Of a stretch of DNA of 64,000 bases, positions 41,081-50,179 are shown piece after piece. This DNA is from Paenibacillus sp. NAIST15-1 (GTDB lineage: Bacteria > Bacillota > Bacilli > Paenibacillales > Paenibacillaceae). The position numbers and the translations under genes are program-made. The stretch's first letter is position 1; the number at the start of each line of letters is the position of its first letter. A model generated the notes under the pieces. It was not told where the DNA came from. It searched no databases and saw only the letters and a program-made list of their open reading frames with translations. The stretch spans positions 176,179 to 240,178 of the forward strand of contig NZ_BBYF01000008.1 in the NCBI RefSeq assembly GCF_001894745.1. Direction: 5' to 3'.

Positions 41081-43177
41081 ATGAAGGTGGATTTACAACA
41101 AGATGGCCATGGCAATTTTGTTGTTTTGTATGTTGGAATCGGGATAATCTTCGCTGTGCTTCTTGTTGGGTTATGGAAGCAGGGGCTGTTCTATGATCGC
41201 GATGTGGGAATGCTATCCCTCCTGCTCTGCGCAGCTTCTGTATGTATGCTTGTCGCATGGAAGTGGGATGCAGTCCTTCCATTGCCACTCATATATCCGC
41301 TTCCCCTGCTCATCGGATATTTCATTAGCTGGGTGTTAGGGCCTGCAACCGTATATGGCACAGAGATGCAAATCCTAAGAACCGCGATGCTGCAAGCTTG
41401 GATTATACTGCTCGCCATTATGCTGCACAGAGGGGGGGATCAGGCTAAGCGGCTCATTACAGGTTCAATCATGTTAGTCGGATTCTTAATCAGTGGCAGC
41501 GCTCTTGGCATGCTCTATGGATGGATACCGAATGAATCAGGTGTGATGGTGAGTCAGAATTCAGAATTGTCGGCGTTTGGATTTCGATTAGGTGGGGTTG
41601 TCCAATACCCGAATACGCTTGGTGTACTTGCCGGGGCGTTCGCGTTACTGCACTTGAACGGTGCAGCCTGTGCGGCGGCTAAAGCTCGAAGCCAACGGAG
41701 TGGAAGTGTTCATGTACGGGTTGTCTCTACCAAATGGCTGCTTGCGGCTGTGCCGATTGTTCCCCATTTGGTCGTCCTTGGTCTTACCGAATCAAGGGGA
41801 TCCTGGATCGTGTTCGGTATCGTATTGCTGGTTGGAATCTGGAGCGCTCGCGACTATCGTGCGGAGTACGTGACGACGTTTTTGTGGTTCGGAGCATGGT
41901 CTTTCCTAGCGGCCGCATGGAGTGCCTCGATGTGGCAGAGTGGGGATGGGTGGCTGCCGATGCCTGTTTGGTTCGCTTGGATCGGTTCAATTGTACTGTT
42001 CAGCGGCGTAATGCTGAGTCTGTCTCAGAACCGTTGGCTACGAAATGGGTTGATTCTCATCATACTTCCAATGCTTATGATAGCAGGCATTCACTTGCTG
42101 CCTACAGGGGCAAGCAGTCGGATTACGGATCATTATGCTACTGCAGGAGCGCGAACATTGTTCTATAAGGATGCAATTACTCTGTGGAAGGAACATCTTT
42201 GGTTCGGCGCAGGCGGAGATTCATGGCGGCAGCAGTTTGCACGCATACAGAGCGAGCCGTATGTTGGCAAGGAAGTGCACGGCAGCGTGCTGGATATGCT
42301 GCTTGATGTAGGGCTGGTATTTACAATGCCTGCAATAGGGTTAGTATTAGCAGCATTGCTGCTAGCATGGCGTCGGCATGCCGGATTCGGATTGGCCGCA
42401 GCGATGCTGCTTGCACATAGTCTGATTGATTTCGACATGTCGTATGGGCTAGTGACGCTGCTGTTCGCATTGCTGCTAACGCTGGGCTTGTACGATGAGA
42501 GCCTCAATCATGGCTCTCCAAGGATGCGTTTCGCGCTGTGGCAGGTAGGCACGAAGCGCGGGAAGCGTCTCGCGGCACTGCTGCTTGCCGCTCCGCTGGC
42601 AGCCGCAATCGTGCTCGCGTCGTGCCACCTCGTGGCACAACAGCTCGCCGCGGCCGCCAGCGCTGCTGCCGACAAGGCCACAGGCCCTGTCGGCATGGCC
42701 CGCGCGCATGCGCAGCAAGTGGCTGCGCTGCGCTGGGCGCCCGCGAACACGGCGCTTCGCATCGCCGTGAGCCGAACCTTGCCTCCGCAGGAGGCGCTTG
42801 CCCTTCTGCAGGAAGGGCTGCGCTACGAACGCGATGGCAAGGGGCTCTACCGTGCGCTCGCCTTGGCAAGTGCACGCCTTGGCCGCGCCGATGATGCCGC
42901 CGCTTGGTGGGAGGCGGCGGTTAGCAGCGACCGCTTCGATCGCGTGCTGCAGACCGAAGCCATTGAGAAGCTGTCGCTTGCGGCGCACTACAGTGCAGAT
43001 CGCCTTCAAGCGGCCGCATATGCGAACGCAGCAGGCAAGATGTTCCGGCGATATGAAGCGGAGGCACATCATGTCCTTCTCATGAGCAATCCTGCGAACG
43101 GCAAGCGTTTCGCAATGACGGAGGAAGCGAAGCGGGCTTACAGCTCGATCGTTTCGTTGATCACGAGGGGACAGTAG
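41081..43177 (+). CDS. O-antigen ligase-type membrane protein with TPR-like tail
   Basis: A 698-residue protein with about a dozen transmembrane helices (residues 10-480) and an O-antigen ligase/Wzy-like core: GGVVQYPNTLGVLAGA near 175, ESRGSW near 235, and WFGAGGDSWRQQF near 375. The last 190 residues are Ala/Arg-rich and helical, like a TPR tail. ATG 41081 follows GGGGGAG; upstream in-frame starts run through a terminator. Members polymerise or transfer glycans at the outer membrane face. DNA for the tail is strikingly GC-rich, unlike the rest of the gene. Confidence 0.8.
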   Translation: MKVDLQQDGHGNFVVLYVGIGIIFAVLLVGLWKQGLFYDRDVGMLSLLLCAASVCMLVAWKWDAVLPLPLIYPLPLLIGYFISWVLGPATVYGTEMQILRTAMLQAWIILLAIMLHRGGDQAKRLITGSIMLVGFLISGSALGMLYGWIPNESGVMVSQNSELSAFGFRLGGVVQYPNTLGVLAGAFALLHLNGAACAAAKARSQRSGSVHVRVVSTKWLLAAVPIVPHLVVLGLTESRGSWIVFGIVLLVGIWSARDYRAEYVTTFLWFGAWSFLAAAWSASMWQSGDGWLPMPVWFAWIGSIVLFSGVMLSLSQNRWLRNGLILIILPMLMIAGIHLLPTGASSRITDHYATAGARTLFYKDAITLWKEHLWFGAGGDSWRQQFARIQSEPYVGKEVHGSVLDMLLDVGLVFTMPAIGLVLAALLLAWRRHAGFGLAAAMLLAHSLIDFDMSYGLVTLLFALLLTLGLYDESLNHGSPRMRFALWQVGTKRGKRLAALLLAAPLAAAIVLASCHLVAQQLAAAASAAADKATGPVGMARAHAQQVAALRWAPANTALRIAVSRTLPPQEALALLQEGLRYERDGKGLYRALALASARLGRADDAAAWWEAAVSSDRFDRVLQTEAIEKLSLAAHYSADRLQAAAYANAAGKMFRRYEAEAHHVLLMSNPANGKRFAMTEEAKRAYSSIVSLITRGQ

Positions 43178-43326
43178 TTCATGGACGTTAACCAGAATTC
43201 GGAGCGCTGGTCGCCTTCATTTGACGTCACCAGGATACCGGACTTTTCTCATGAAGTTGAAGGTGAACTTTGAACATGCTGTGCCTGCCGGCACGCCGAT
43301 AGGTGCGGAATCTCGAACAACTCAAG

Positions 43327-43368
43327 AAAAAACCGGCCTCGTCGCAGATAATGCGAACAGAGGCCGAT
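43327..43368 (-). terminator. Minus-strand terminator
   Basis: GGCCTC and GAGGCC core with a neighbouring C-G pair, 19-nt loop, then a T-run on the minus strand. It would end transcripts from the MFS exporter gene or from the peptidase remnant. Confidence 0.65.
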
Positions 43369-43385
43369 TTGAACTTTCCGCTGAA

Positions 43386-43544
43386 TTAATATTCGCCACT
43401 CCAAGGCGGTACGATCAGATTAATAGCATCGTCCCGCAGCATCCGGTTGAAATCAGCGGTACGTACCTTCGCTGGAGCGAGTACGTCAATGTTGCCAGCA
43501 CGATAAACAATATGAAAATGACATCCATAAGACGGGAAGTTGGC
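43386..43544 (-). pseudogene. Remnant of S66 (LD-carboxypeptidase/MccF-like) gene
   Basis: A 52-codon minus-strand fragment without a start codon: ...RTADFNRMLRDDAINLIVPP W-S-G-E-Y then stop. The DFNRM-x-x-DD-x-I-x-x-IVPPW-x-GE pattern is like the N-terminal part of S66 peptidases, which act on peptidoglycan peptides or microcin C-type conjugates. Everything before and after is missing, and stop codons lie just upstream in frame. The rest of the 43178-43589 gap has no credible gene; a 135-codon plus-strand frame overlaps this remnant and the MFS gene end. Confidence 0.4.
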
Positions 43545-43589
43545 TTATTTTCAGGCTCTATACTGGAGTCTTTTGATCTGCATAAACCG

Positions 43590-44897
43590 CTACCCGGAAA
43601 CCTCCTGCATTTCTTGCGGCTGCGTTGATTGGAACCTGGTCGGCCATAATACGTGCTGAAAACTCAGGCATATGACGCCAATGATGAAGACAACTGTTCC
43701 CAGCAAGAAAAACACATTGCTCACACCCATTCCACGGATCAGTAAGCCTCCGATTAAAGGCGCACCTACCATCATCGTGCTGGCGGACATATTTTGAATG
43801 CCAAAGATCCGGCCTGTCATACCCTCAGGAGTTTCTTTCTGTAGGACATAGTTATAAGTCACAATAGACATCCCGTTTCCAATACCGATCACAAGTCCCA
43901 AGACGATGCTCCATATTTCATGCGAATCCACCCTTAAGAGTCCCATGCTTCCAAAAGCAGCTCCAATCAACGCGGCTCCTCCCCCGATCCCAAGTCCATA
44001 CCTCACTTTGCCAAGACGGTTCAGCAATAGGATGGTGATAAACGCTCCGACTCCTGTGGCAGCCACCATCCAGCCAAGCAAAGACTCGTTATGAGGGGCA
44101 ATTTCCCGATACAACGTCGGAAACTGGAAATCGATCATCAAAATAATCAGCATAATGATCATATTCACGATAAAACTACTAAAAAGAATCCGGCGCTGCA
44201 GCAGCAATACCCACCCTTGCTTCCATAATTGGGCGAAGTTCATCTTAGTTCCTGCGCCGTTTTCCGAGTCATCAGAATTCTCCCGATTCTCTGCTTTTGC
44301 ATTTTCATCGATATGCCGCATTGTATATAGCAAGATGCAGGAGAAAAAGCGCGTGATGGCATTCACCAAAATACATAATTGTGGGGAGATCACTGTTAAA
44401 GCCACTGCGCCGAGCAGGGGCCCCGCGATTTTGGAAAATTGATTAACGAGTCCGTTATACGAGGTTGCTTTGAGCAGTTGATTCTCCTGAACTACCTGGC
44501 GCGTTAACGCTTGATGCGCTGGAACGCGGAATACTCCCATTGTGGCGCGAAACGCAAGCAAAGGCAGCATCCAGTACATGCCGGGAACAAACAGCAGCAA
44601 TATGGTGAGCAGCGTCTCGGCTGCATCGGCCAACAGCATGAGATTGACCTTCTTCCAGCGGTCGGCGATTACACCGGCGAAAGATCCGAACAGAATGCCG
44701 GGGAGAGCGATCATCACCGGAATCAAGGCGATCATAAACGGATCCGCATGCCAGCGGTATGCCACCAGAATCTCAATTGCAAAGACGTCGAACCATTCGC
44801 CGAAAGATGAGACTGCATAAGCCGAGTACATTTTAGTAAAAACCGGGTTTTTCCAAATAGATGTCTGGCGCCCGTTAGATACAGATGTGGTAGACAT
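43590..44897 (-). CDS. MFS exporter (MFS_3/enterobactin exporter-like)
   Basis: A 435-residue transporter with twelve helices. Motifs include SSFGEWFDVFAIEILV in helix 1, GVIADRWKKVN after helix 2, RVPAHQALTRQVV and LKATSYNGLVNQ. A hydrophilic central loop (about residues 200-225, rich in Glu/Asn/Asp) separates the two halves. This subgroup exports siderophores or macrolides; the substrate here is unknown. The ATG follows GGAGGAAAAA. It lies 61 nt behind a SARP-like regulator on the same strand, which probably governs it. Confidence 0.9.
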   Translation of the reverse strand: MSTTSVSNGRQTSIWKNPVFTKMYSAYAVSSFGEWFDVFAIEILVAYRWHADPFMIALIPVMIALPGILFGSFAGVIADRWKKVNLMLLADAAETLLTILLLFVPGMYWMLPLLAFRATMGVFRVPAHQALTRQVVQENQLLKATSYNGLVNQFSKIAGPLLGAVALTVISPQLCILVNAITRFFSCILLYTMRHIDENAKAENRENSDDSENGAGTKMNFAQLWKQGWVLLLQRRILFSSFIVNMIIMLIILMIDFQFPTLYREIAPHNESLLGWMVAATGVGAFITILLLNRLGKVRYGLGIGGGAALIGAAFGSMGLLRVDSHEIWSIVLGLVIGIGNGMSIVTYNYVLQKETPEGMTGRIFGIQNMSASTMMVGAPLIGGLLIRGMGVSNVFFLLGTVVFIIGVICLSFQHVLWPTRFQSTQPQEMQEVSG

Positions 44898-44958
44898 GAA
44901 TTTTTCCTCCGCTAAATCAGAATTACTCTCACTTTAACGAAGAAATATCAGGGGATTA

Positions 44959-46128
44959 TCAGACAGAACCTAAAATCCGCTCAATCATCTGTTCTATAGG
45001 CTGTTTATATGCCTCCAGCTTATACCGCCGTTCAAACTCATTATATCGAGTCTGGAAGGTTCGCAGCAGTTTGGAATCGTTATATGACGTTTTCAAAAAA
45101 TGGAGCGTACCAACGATCAACCGAGCGAGCAGCGGTACATGATGCGCCGTTTCGCCGGCCTCAAGGCCATATTCGAATGCAGCTGCTGCTTCCTGGGGGC
45201 AGCCTTGAAGCAGCAGCAATTTCCCTCTTAAACCATGGTAGGCGCTGATTTCCCGCAAATAAGGAGCTTCAGCCAGCATGTCTTCGATCTGCCTAGAGCA
45301 CCGCTCCGCCTCCTGGATACTGCCTGCGACCAAATGAATATGCATTTCCGACATGGCAATATGAACCTTGAAGGTATCCAGCTTACCTTGCTCCTTTTCA
45401 ATGATCCGATAAGCTTCTTGCACTCGCTGCAGATCCTCTTCAACACGACCGTTATCTGCATAAAGACCGAGGATATTTAACACTTTCAGCTCACGATGCA
45501 TCTCAAACGGCAAAATACCCGATTCTATTGTCCGTTCAAAGTAATTCAGACTTTTTGCCGGTTCCATGTAAAAAGAGTAGTAAAATATCAGCAGCCAATA
45601 TAATTTATCTGGGTTCTCCGCACTGCTTTCCAGAAACCAGTCCAGATCTGCCCGCACAAACCTCAGAAACATTCGATGGGAGGGACTGATATTCACGCCA
45701 AGAAGCTCTTGCTGATTGACAAGGGCTAACATCGATTGGCTTTGCCCTAACATGAGATAGGTGTCCAACAACTGCCCGATTTGCTTCTGCAATCCACTAT
45801 CCGTCAGCGACGGAACCGCAAGTCCCAGCGTTTCTTTTATTGTGAGGCCGTAGCAAAGTCCCCGCACGGTGATCAGTTGAACTTTTCCGCTCCATGGTTT
45901 CATTCTTTTTCGGAGCCGATACACATGATCATCTACCGTTCGCTCGCCCGGATATTCCATTGGCCATACCTGATCCAGCAGCTGCTCCCGGCTAAAGACC
46001 TTGCCACGATTTCGGTACAGAAATTCGAGCAGCGCGTATTCTTTCGCAAGCAAGTTGATTGTCTCAGCCTGAAAGCTGACAGAATAATCACGAGGTTCAA
46101 ACGCAAGCCCGGCCACCATAATCAGCAT
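44959..46128 (-). CDS. SARP-like regulator: OmpR-type wHTH plus TPR
   Basis: A 389-residue regulator. An OmpR/PhoB-type winged helix (about residues 15-100: LLAKEYALLEFLYRNRGKVF, then ERTVDDHVYRLRKRM and VRGLCYGL) stands at the N-terminus without a receiver. The remainder is a helical repeat region like TPR/BTAD, for ligand or protein sensing. ATG 46128 starts two nt after the preceding stop codon; a longer frame runs into that gene and is ignored. It is placed between a 2-hydroxyacid dehydrogenase and an MFS exporter on the same strand, suggesting one operon. Confidence 0.78.
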   Translation of the reverse strand: MLIMVAGLAFEPRDYSVSFQAETINLLAKEYALLEFLYRNRGKVFSREQLLDQVWPMEYPGERTVDDHVYRLRKRMKPWSGKVQLITVRGLCYGLTIKETLGLAVPSLTDSGLQKQIGQLLDTYLMLGQSQSMLALVNQQELLGVNISPSHRMFLRFVRADLDWFLESSAENPDKLYWLLIFYYSFYMEPAKSLNYFERTIESGILPFEMHRELKVLNILGLYADNGRVEEDLQRVQEAYRIIEKEQGKLDTFKVHIAMSEMHIHLVAGSIQEAERCSRQIEDMLAEAPYLREISAYHGLRGKLLLLQGCPQEAAAAFEYGLEAGETAHHVPLLARLIVGTLHFLKTSYNDSKLLRTFQTRYNEFERRYKLEAYKQPIEQMIERILGSV

Positions 46129-46130
46129 CC

Positions 46131-47084
46131 TCAGTATTCCTTGTCGTAATCGACAATGCTGCGAGCAGGACGTCCCTGTGCGATATAGGCCTTGAGATTC
46201 TCGATAAACAGCTTCGTAGCTCGTTCCTTCAATTGCTCGGTATTGCCTCCAATATGAGGAGTCATGATGACATTGTCCATGGACCATAACGGATGATCCT
46301 CAGGCAATGGCTCAATGTCGAACACATCGAGGCCAGCGCCTGCGAGGTGACCGCTGTTCAAGGCGCCGATAAGAGCATCCGTCTTCACCGATGCACCCCG
46401 TCCAACGTTGATAAACAGTGCCCCTTGCTTCATGGCAGCGAACCTATTTTCATCATATAAGTTTATCGTCTGAGATGTCTTTGGCAGTATGTTGACGACT
46501 ACGTCGCATTCAGATAGAACTTCATTCAGCTGCTCGAACGTGTACAAGCCGTCGACATAATCAGTCGGTTGAACGGAGCGGCGTACGCCTAGAACACGCA
46601 TCCCGAACGCCTTGGCAATTCGTGCAACCTCAGCCCCGATTTGACCGATGCCGATAATCCCCATGGTCTGGCCCAGCAGTTCCGTATAATTCCCTTTACT
46701 GTCCCATACGTGTCGATCTTGGTTGCGAATCGCTTGTGGCAGATTGCGAGTGAAGCCGAGCAGCATCGCGAATACCGTCTCCATCATCGGGACGGGATGC
46801 ACACCCCCCGCCGTAGTCAACATTACATCGTGCTTGCGGAGTGTATCCATCGGAATATAATCGGCACCAGCCGTCCACAGCTGTATCCAGCGAAGCGGGG
46901 AATCATCATGGAGGCATTCCTCGATGATAGCAGGCGACCAACCGAAAATAACTTCAGCTTGTCGGAATACGTCTCGATCGAGCTCCTTAGCTCGTCCAGC
47001 AATGATATTGTATTCGGGAGCAGCGAGGCGAATGCCCTCTAGAAGTTCTGGCGGCAAAGCTAGTGCACATACGATATTTTTCAA
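46131..47084 (-). CDS. D-2-hydroxyacid dehydrogenase
   Basis: A 317-residue NAD-dependent dehydrogenase. The Rossmann motif is MGIIGIGQIGAEVARIA (about residue 140), the catalytic Arg is in NVGRGA (about 228), the Glu in FDIEPLPEDHPLW (about 260), and the His in TPHIGG (about 277). It reduces 2-oxo acids or oxidises D-2-hydroxy acids; the exact substrate is unknown. TTG 47084 was chosen over ATG 47108 because a strong AAGGAGG site lies 8 nt before it. It heads the run with the SARP-like regulator and MFS exporter. Confidence 0.9.
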   Translation of the reverse strand: MKNIVCALALPPELLEGIRLAAPEYNIIAGRAKELDRDVFRQAEVIFGWSPAIIEECLHDDSPLRWIQLWTAGADYIPMDTLRKHDVMLTTAGGVHPVPMMETVFAMLLGFTRNLPQAIRNQDRHVWDSKGNYTELLGQTMGIIGIGQIGAEVARIAKAFGMRVLGVRRSVQPTDYVDGLYTFEQLNEVLSECDVVVNILPKTSQTINLYDENRFAAMKQGALFINVGRGASVKTDALIGALNSGHLAGAGLDVFDIEPLPEDHPLWSMDNVIMTPHIGGNTEQLKERATKLFIENLKAYIAQGRPARSIVDYDKEY

Positions 47085-47226
47085 GATGAAGTCCTCCTTA
47101 GCGTCCATTTTCTAACATCATAACTCGAATCCGATTGGTGCGTCTATGAGTGCTCCGTAGGTTGCTGGACATTAGAAATAGGCTGAACGGATGGTAACCG
47201 ACAGCCTGCATGAGCGATTATAGCAG

Positions 47227-47538
47227 TTAGCCTCCGAATGCTTGCCGGAAGCTGGAGGATAATTTCGCTTGATCTACATTCCACAGTGCGGCAAGCTCTT
47301 CGCAGACGGTCTCGTCCCACCAATCGGACAGCTTCTTGCGGTTGGCACCGTTCTCGTGAATCCAGATCAAGTTCTCAATCACTTTGCGATAGTATAGTTC
47401 TTCTCCTTGTTTGACGAGATCTTCGGGAATCCAGACGTTCATCCGCTTAATGGTTCGATACAACTCATTGTTGCAAGCACGGCGAATTCTTCTGGCTGTG
47501 GGGAGAGGCCTTGTATGAGGCTCCTTCGGGGCTTTCAA
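47227..47538 (-). CDS. Small hypothetical protein
   Basis: A 103-residue protein with a basic N-terminus (PTARRIRRACNNELYRTIKR) and a helical, tryptophan-rich C-terminal part (LIWIHEN, LSDWWDETVCEELAALWNV, SSSFRQAFGG). Related short proteins in Bacillales are sometimes labelled dehydrogenase, but no enzyme motif is visible here. TTG 47538 follows GAAAGGAG and is preferred over ATG 47562. It is alone between the dehydrogenase and the cupredoxin genes. Confidence 0.65.
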   Translation of the reverse strand: MKAPKEPHTRPLPTARRIRRACNNELYRTIKRMNVWIPEDLVKQGEELYYRKVIENLIWIHENGANRKKLSDWWDETVCEELAALWNVDQAKLSSSFRQAFGG

Positions 47539-47612
47539 TGGATGACGACTCCTTTCCTGCATATATGTTCATCATATGCAGGCATCCTACCCAGGTTCCT
47601 TGTGGCCACGCG

Positions 47613-48071
47613 CTATTTCGAATCGATTACGATATACCCTACCATAGGGCCTTCATGCTGCATATCCGGATGGGTTAAGCAGACGATGCGATGAATGCCT
47701 TCTTTGGCAGTAAAGGTGATGACGGTTTCTTTGTCTTTCTCGATGCTGCCTTTTACATTCATGCTCTCGATTTCGAAATCATGCTTTTTTCCGTTAATTC
47801 CGCGAATACGAAGCTCTACTCGCTCACCGGCTTTGGCGTGAACGGTACCCGGAATAAATTGATACACTTCGATTTCTTTCCCATTATCCAGTTTGGACTT
47901 AACCTCTCCTGTAACCATGTGGAGAATTCGAGTCGATTGAGGTGCTGCCTCAACTGCCCGTTCCGACCGCACGGTTTCATAGCGCCAGAACGCTGCAGCT
48001 ACTAATATGGCGGAGAAGACGATTGCACCAATTCGCAATTGTTTGCGAGAGACAATCCAAAAACGTGTCAA
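47613..48071 (-). CDS. Membrane-anchored cupredoxin-like protein
   Basis: A 152-residue protein with an N-terminal signal anchor (about residues 12-30) and a cupredoxin-like beta-sandwich. Copper ligand candidates are the His in KKHDFEI (about residue 96) and the Cys, His and Met in CLTHPDMQHEGPM (about 131-143), as in blue copper and CuA-like domains. It would act outside the membrane in electron transfer or copper handling. The start is a TTG after AAAGGAGG. No oxidase genes lie next to it. Confidence 0.75.
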   Translation of the reverse strand: MTRFWIVSRKQLRIGAIVFSAILVAAAFWRYETVRSERAVEAAPQSTRILHMVTGEVKSKLDNGKEIEVYQFIPGTVHAKAGERVELRIRGINGKKHDFEIESMNVKGSIEKDKETVITFTAKEGIHRIVCLTHPDMQHEGPMVGYIVIDSK

Positions 48072-48333
48072 ATTGTGAAACCTCCTTTGCCCAATTGAGT
48101 ATCACTTATTAGTGCTTGTTCATAACATTTCATTTGCAGGCAGCCATTACTAGAGAAGATATAAGGTACAAGCTTGTGCTTAGTCCAAGTGTATGCATGG
48201 CCAGGGTAGCGCATGACTTGTGTTATCCCATGGGTAAGGAGCATCAAGATCGAACAAGCCAAAGTCATGATTGGAGTCATGGCGATCCATATGTTAGAAT
48301 AAGCTGGGAATTAAAAAGGGAGAGAGACGAGCT

Positions 48334-48951
48334 ATGGCATGGATACATGATATGATCAATATGCTGCTTCATTGGGTGCAGCAGCTTGGGGAATGGGGAA
48401 TAATGCTGGGGCTCATGATTGAAGTCATTCCGAGTGAAATCGTGTTAGCCTACGGCGGATATTTAGTATCGATTGGCAAGGTCAGTTTTATCGCTGCGAT
48501 TATTTTCGGCACAATTGGTGGTGTCTTTGCGCAACTCATCGTATATGCAATCGGCAGATATGGCGGGCGGCCCTTCTTGGAGAAGTTCGGGAAGTACATC
48601 CTGATACGCAAGCACCATATTGAGAAGTCGGAAGAGTGGTTCCAGAAGTATGGAACAGGCGTAATCTTTTCTGCACGATTCGTTCCGGTCGTCCGTCACG
48701 CGATTTCCATACCAGCAGGAATATCCAAGATGCCGGTAGGAAAATTTACGCTTCTGACAACGCTGGCTGTAATCCCATGGACCATCCTATTTGTTTATTT
48801 GGGGTACGCGCTTGGAGATCAGTGGGAACATATTAATGAGAAGGCGGCACCTTATGTTCAGCCATTTATTTTGGTTGCACTTGCTGGCCTTACCCTATAT
48901 TTTGTTATCAAATATATGAAATCCAAGCGAAGAGAGGGGAACCCGAAATGA
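48334..48951 (+). CDS. DedA family membrane protein
   Basis: A 205-residue DedA/SNARE-associated (VTT domain) protein. Hallmarks: IEVIPSEIVLAYGGYLV near residue 29, the FGTIGGVFAQLIVYAIGRYGG stretch, and the re-entrant motif SARFVPVVRHAISIPAG near 112. Bacterial members flip undecaprenyl phosphate or phospholipids; the specificity is not evident. The ATG follows a GGGAGAGAG site. The stop overlaps the next gene by ATGA. Confidence 0.92.
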   Translation: MAWIHDMINMLLHWVQQLGEWGIMLGLMIEVIPSEIVLAYGGYLVSIGKVSFIAAIIFGTIGGVFAQLIVYAIGRYGGRPFLEKFGKYILIRKHHIEKSEEWFQKYGTGVIFSARFVPVVRHAISIPAGISKMPVGKFTLLTTLAVIPWTILFVYLGYALGDQWEHINEKAAPYVQPFILVALAGLTLYFVIKYMKSKRREGNPK

Positions 48952-49514
48952 GCAAACATGTAGCGAATGTGATAGGTCAAGGAATTTCACCACAAGCATT
49001 TATCGACTCCATGCAGAAGAACAAGGAAGCCTTCATTTCCTGGTATGATCAATTTGCTTGGTCCAGTGAAGAAGAGAAGAAGTTCTTCGAATCGCTTCAA
49101 TATCGGGACGATCTCCGGTGCTTAATCTTGGCGGCAGATTGGTGTGGAGATGCGGTACGTAATGTGCCTGTTGTGTTCCGCGCTATGGAAGCAGCAAGCA
49201 TTGACACGGAAGTCTTAATTATGGAACAGTTCCCTGAGGTTATGGATCAATTCCTGACGATGGGCGGACGCTCTGTTCCAATCGTCATCTTCGCTGATAC
49301 GGGCGGTTACGTTCTCGGTCAATGGGGACCTCGTCCAAGTGACGTACAGGCACATATGATCCGATTCAAGGAAGAGAACCCGGATCGTGAAGCTCCGGAT
49401 TATCAAGATAATTTGAAAGTAGTCAGACAGCGTATTCTCGAACAATACGGCGAGGGAACGGGCTATCATGCTCGAATTACGTCTGAATTGAGAGAACTGC
49501 TGTCGGGCTTTTAA
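48948..49514 (+). CDS. Thioredoxin-like protein with single cysteine
   Basis: A 188-residue thioredoxin-fold protein. The expected CxxC site reads DWCGDAVRN (about residue 65), with only the first Cys. The cis-Pro loop is GGRSVPIVIF (about 108). A helical N-terminal extension (1-50) and C-terminal tail (145-188) flank the fold. One Cys suggests isomerase- or peroxidase-like chemistry rather than dithiol reduction. It overlaps the DedA gene by 4 nt and precedes an MBL hydrolase by 23 nt, so the three form one operon. Confidence 0.78.
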   Translation: MSKHVANVIGQGISPQAFIDSMQKNKEAFISWYDQFAWSSEEEKKFFESLQYRDDLRCLILAADWCGDAVRNVPVVFRAMEAASIDTEVLIMEQFPEVMDQFLTMGGRSVPIVIFADTGGYVLGQWGPRPSDVQAHMIRFKEENPDREAPDYQDNLKVVRQRILEQYGEGTGYHARITSELRELLSGF

Positions 49515-49537
49515 TATAGCAAGGAGCTGACAAGACA

Positions 49538-50161
49538 TTGTTTACAATTCAAAGTTTCAATTTAGGTCCTGTCCAAACAAACGCCTATCTATTGACAAAT
49601 GAAGATACGAAAGAAGCGGTTGTCATTGATCCAGGCATGAATCCAGATCGGCTGCTGCAAGCGCTCGATGGACTAAACGTTAAGGCAATATTGTTGACAC
49701 ATGCGCATTTCGATCACATTGGCGGTGTGGATCTTGTGCGTAAGGCACATCCGTGCCCGGTGTACATTCATGAGCTTGAGGCGGAGTGGCTGACAACACC
49801 GGAACTTAATGGCTCGACCATGTGGCCGCAAATGTCTCCGCCAATGTCCATGAAGCCTGCGGAACACTTGCTGCAAGATGGGGATACACTGGAGCTGATC
49901 GGTTATTCCTTCTACGTCATGCATACACCTGGCCATTCGCCGGGCAGTGTGAGCTTCTTGCATGATAAGCACTTGTTCGCAGGTGACGTTCTTTTCCGGG
50001 AAAGTGTGGGGAGAACAGACTTGAGAGACGGCAGCATGAAGACACTGGTGAACTCTATTCATAAGAAGCTGTTCACACTAAGCGACGAAGTGACGGTATA
50101 CCCCGGACATGGTCCGACTACAACAATTGGATACGAGAAGAAGCACAACCCATTTGTCTAA
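49538..50161 (+). CDS. MBL-fold hydrolase, glyoxalase II-like
   Basis: A 207-residue metallo-beta-lactamase-fold hydrolase. Zinc ligands are in THAHFDHIGG (about residues 53-59), HTPGHSPGS (about 130), GDVLF (about 149) and GHGPTT (about 188). The length and layout match the YqgX/GloB-type group. The start is a TTG about 11 nt after AAGGAGC. It ends the DedA/thioredoxin-like operon before a terminator. The thioester substrate is unassigned. Confidence 0.9.
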   Translation: MFTIQSFNLGPVQTNAYLLTNEDTKEAVVIDPGMNPDRLLQALDGLNVKAILLTHAHFDHIGGVDLVRKAHPCPVYIHELEAEWLTTPELNGSTMWPQMSPPMSMKPAEHLLQDGDTLELIGYSFYVMHTPGHSPGSVSFLHDKHLFAGDVLFRESVGRTDLRDGSMKTLVNSIHKKLFTLSDEVTVYPGHGPTTTIGYEKKHNPFV

Positions 50162-50179
50162 TACGATTTTGCAGTACAT

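Noticed and set aside
43221..43628. 135-codon plus-strand frame after the O-antigen ligase gene
   Set aside because: It is antisense to the peptidase remnant and to the end of the MFS gene, crosses a minus-strand terminator, and has no clear ribosome site.
48068..48280. 70-codon minus-strand frame ending at the cupredoxin start codon
   Set aside because: The stop/start overlap is suggestive, but there is no ribosome site for it and the composition is not protein-like after residue 20.
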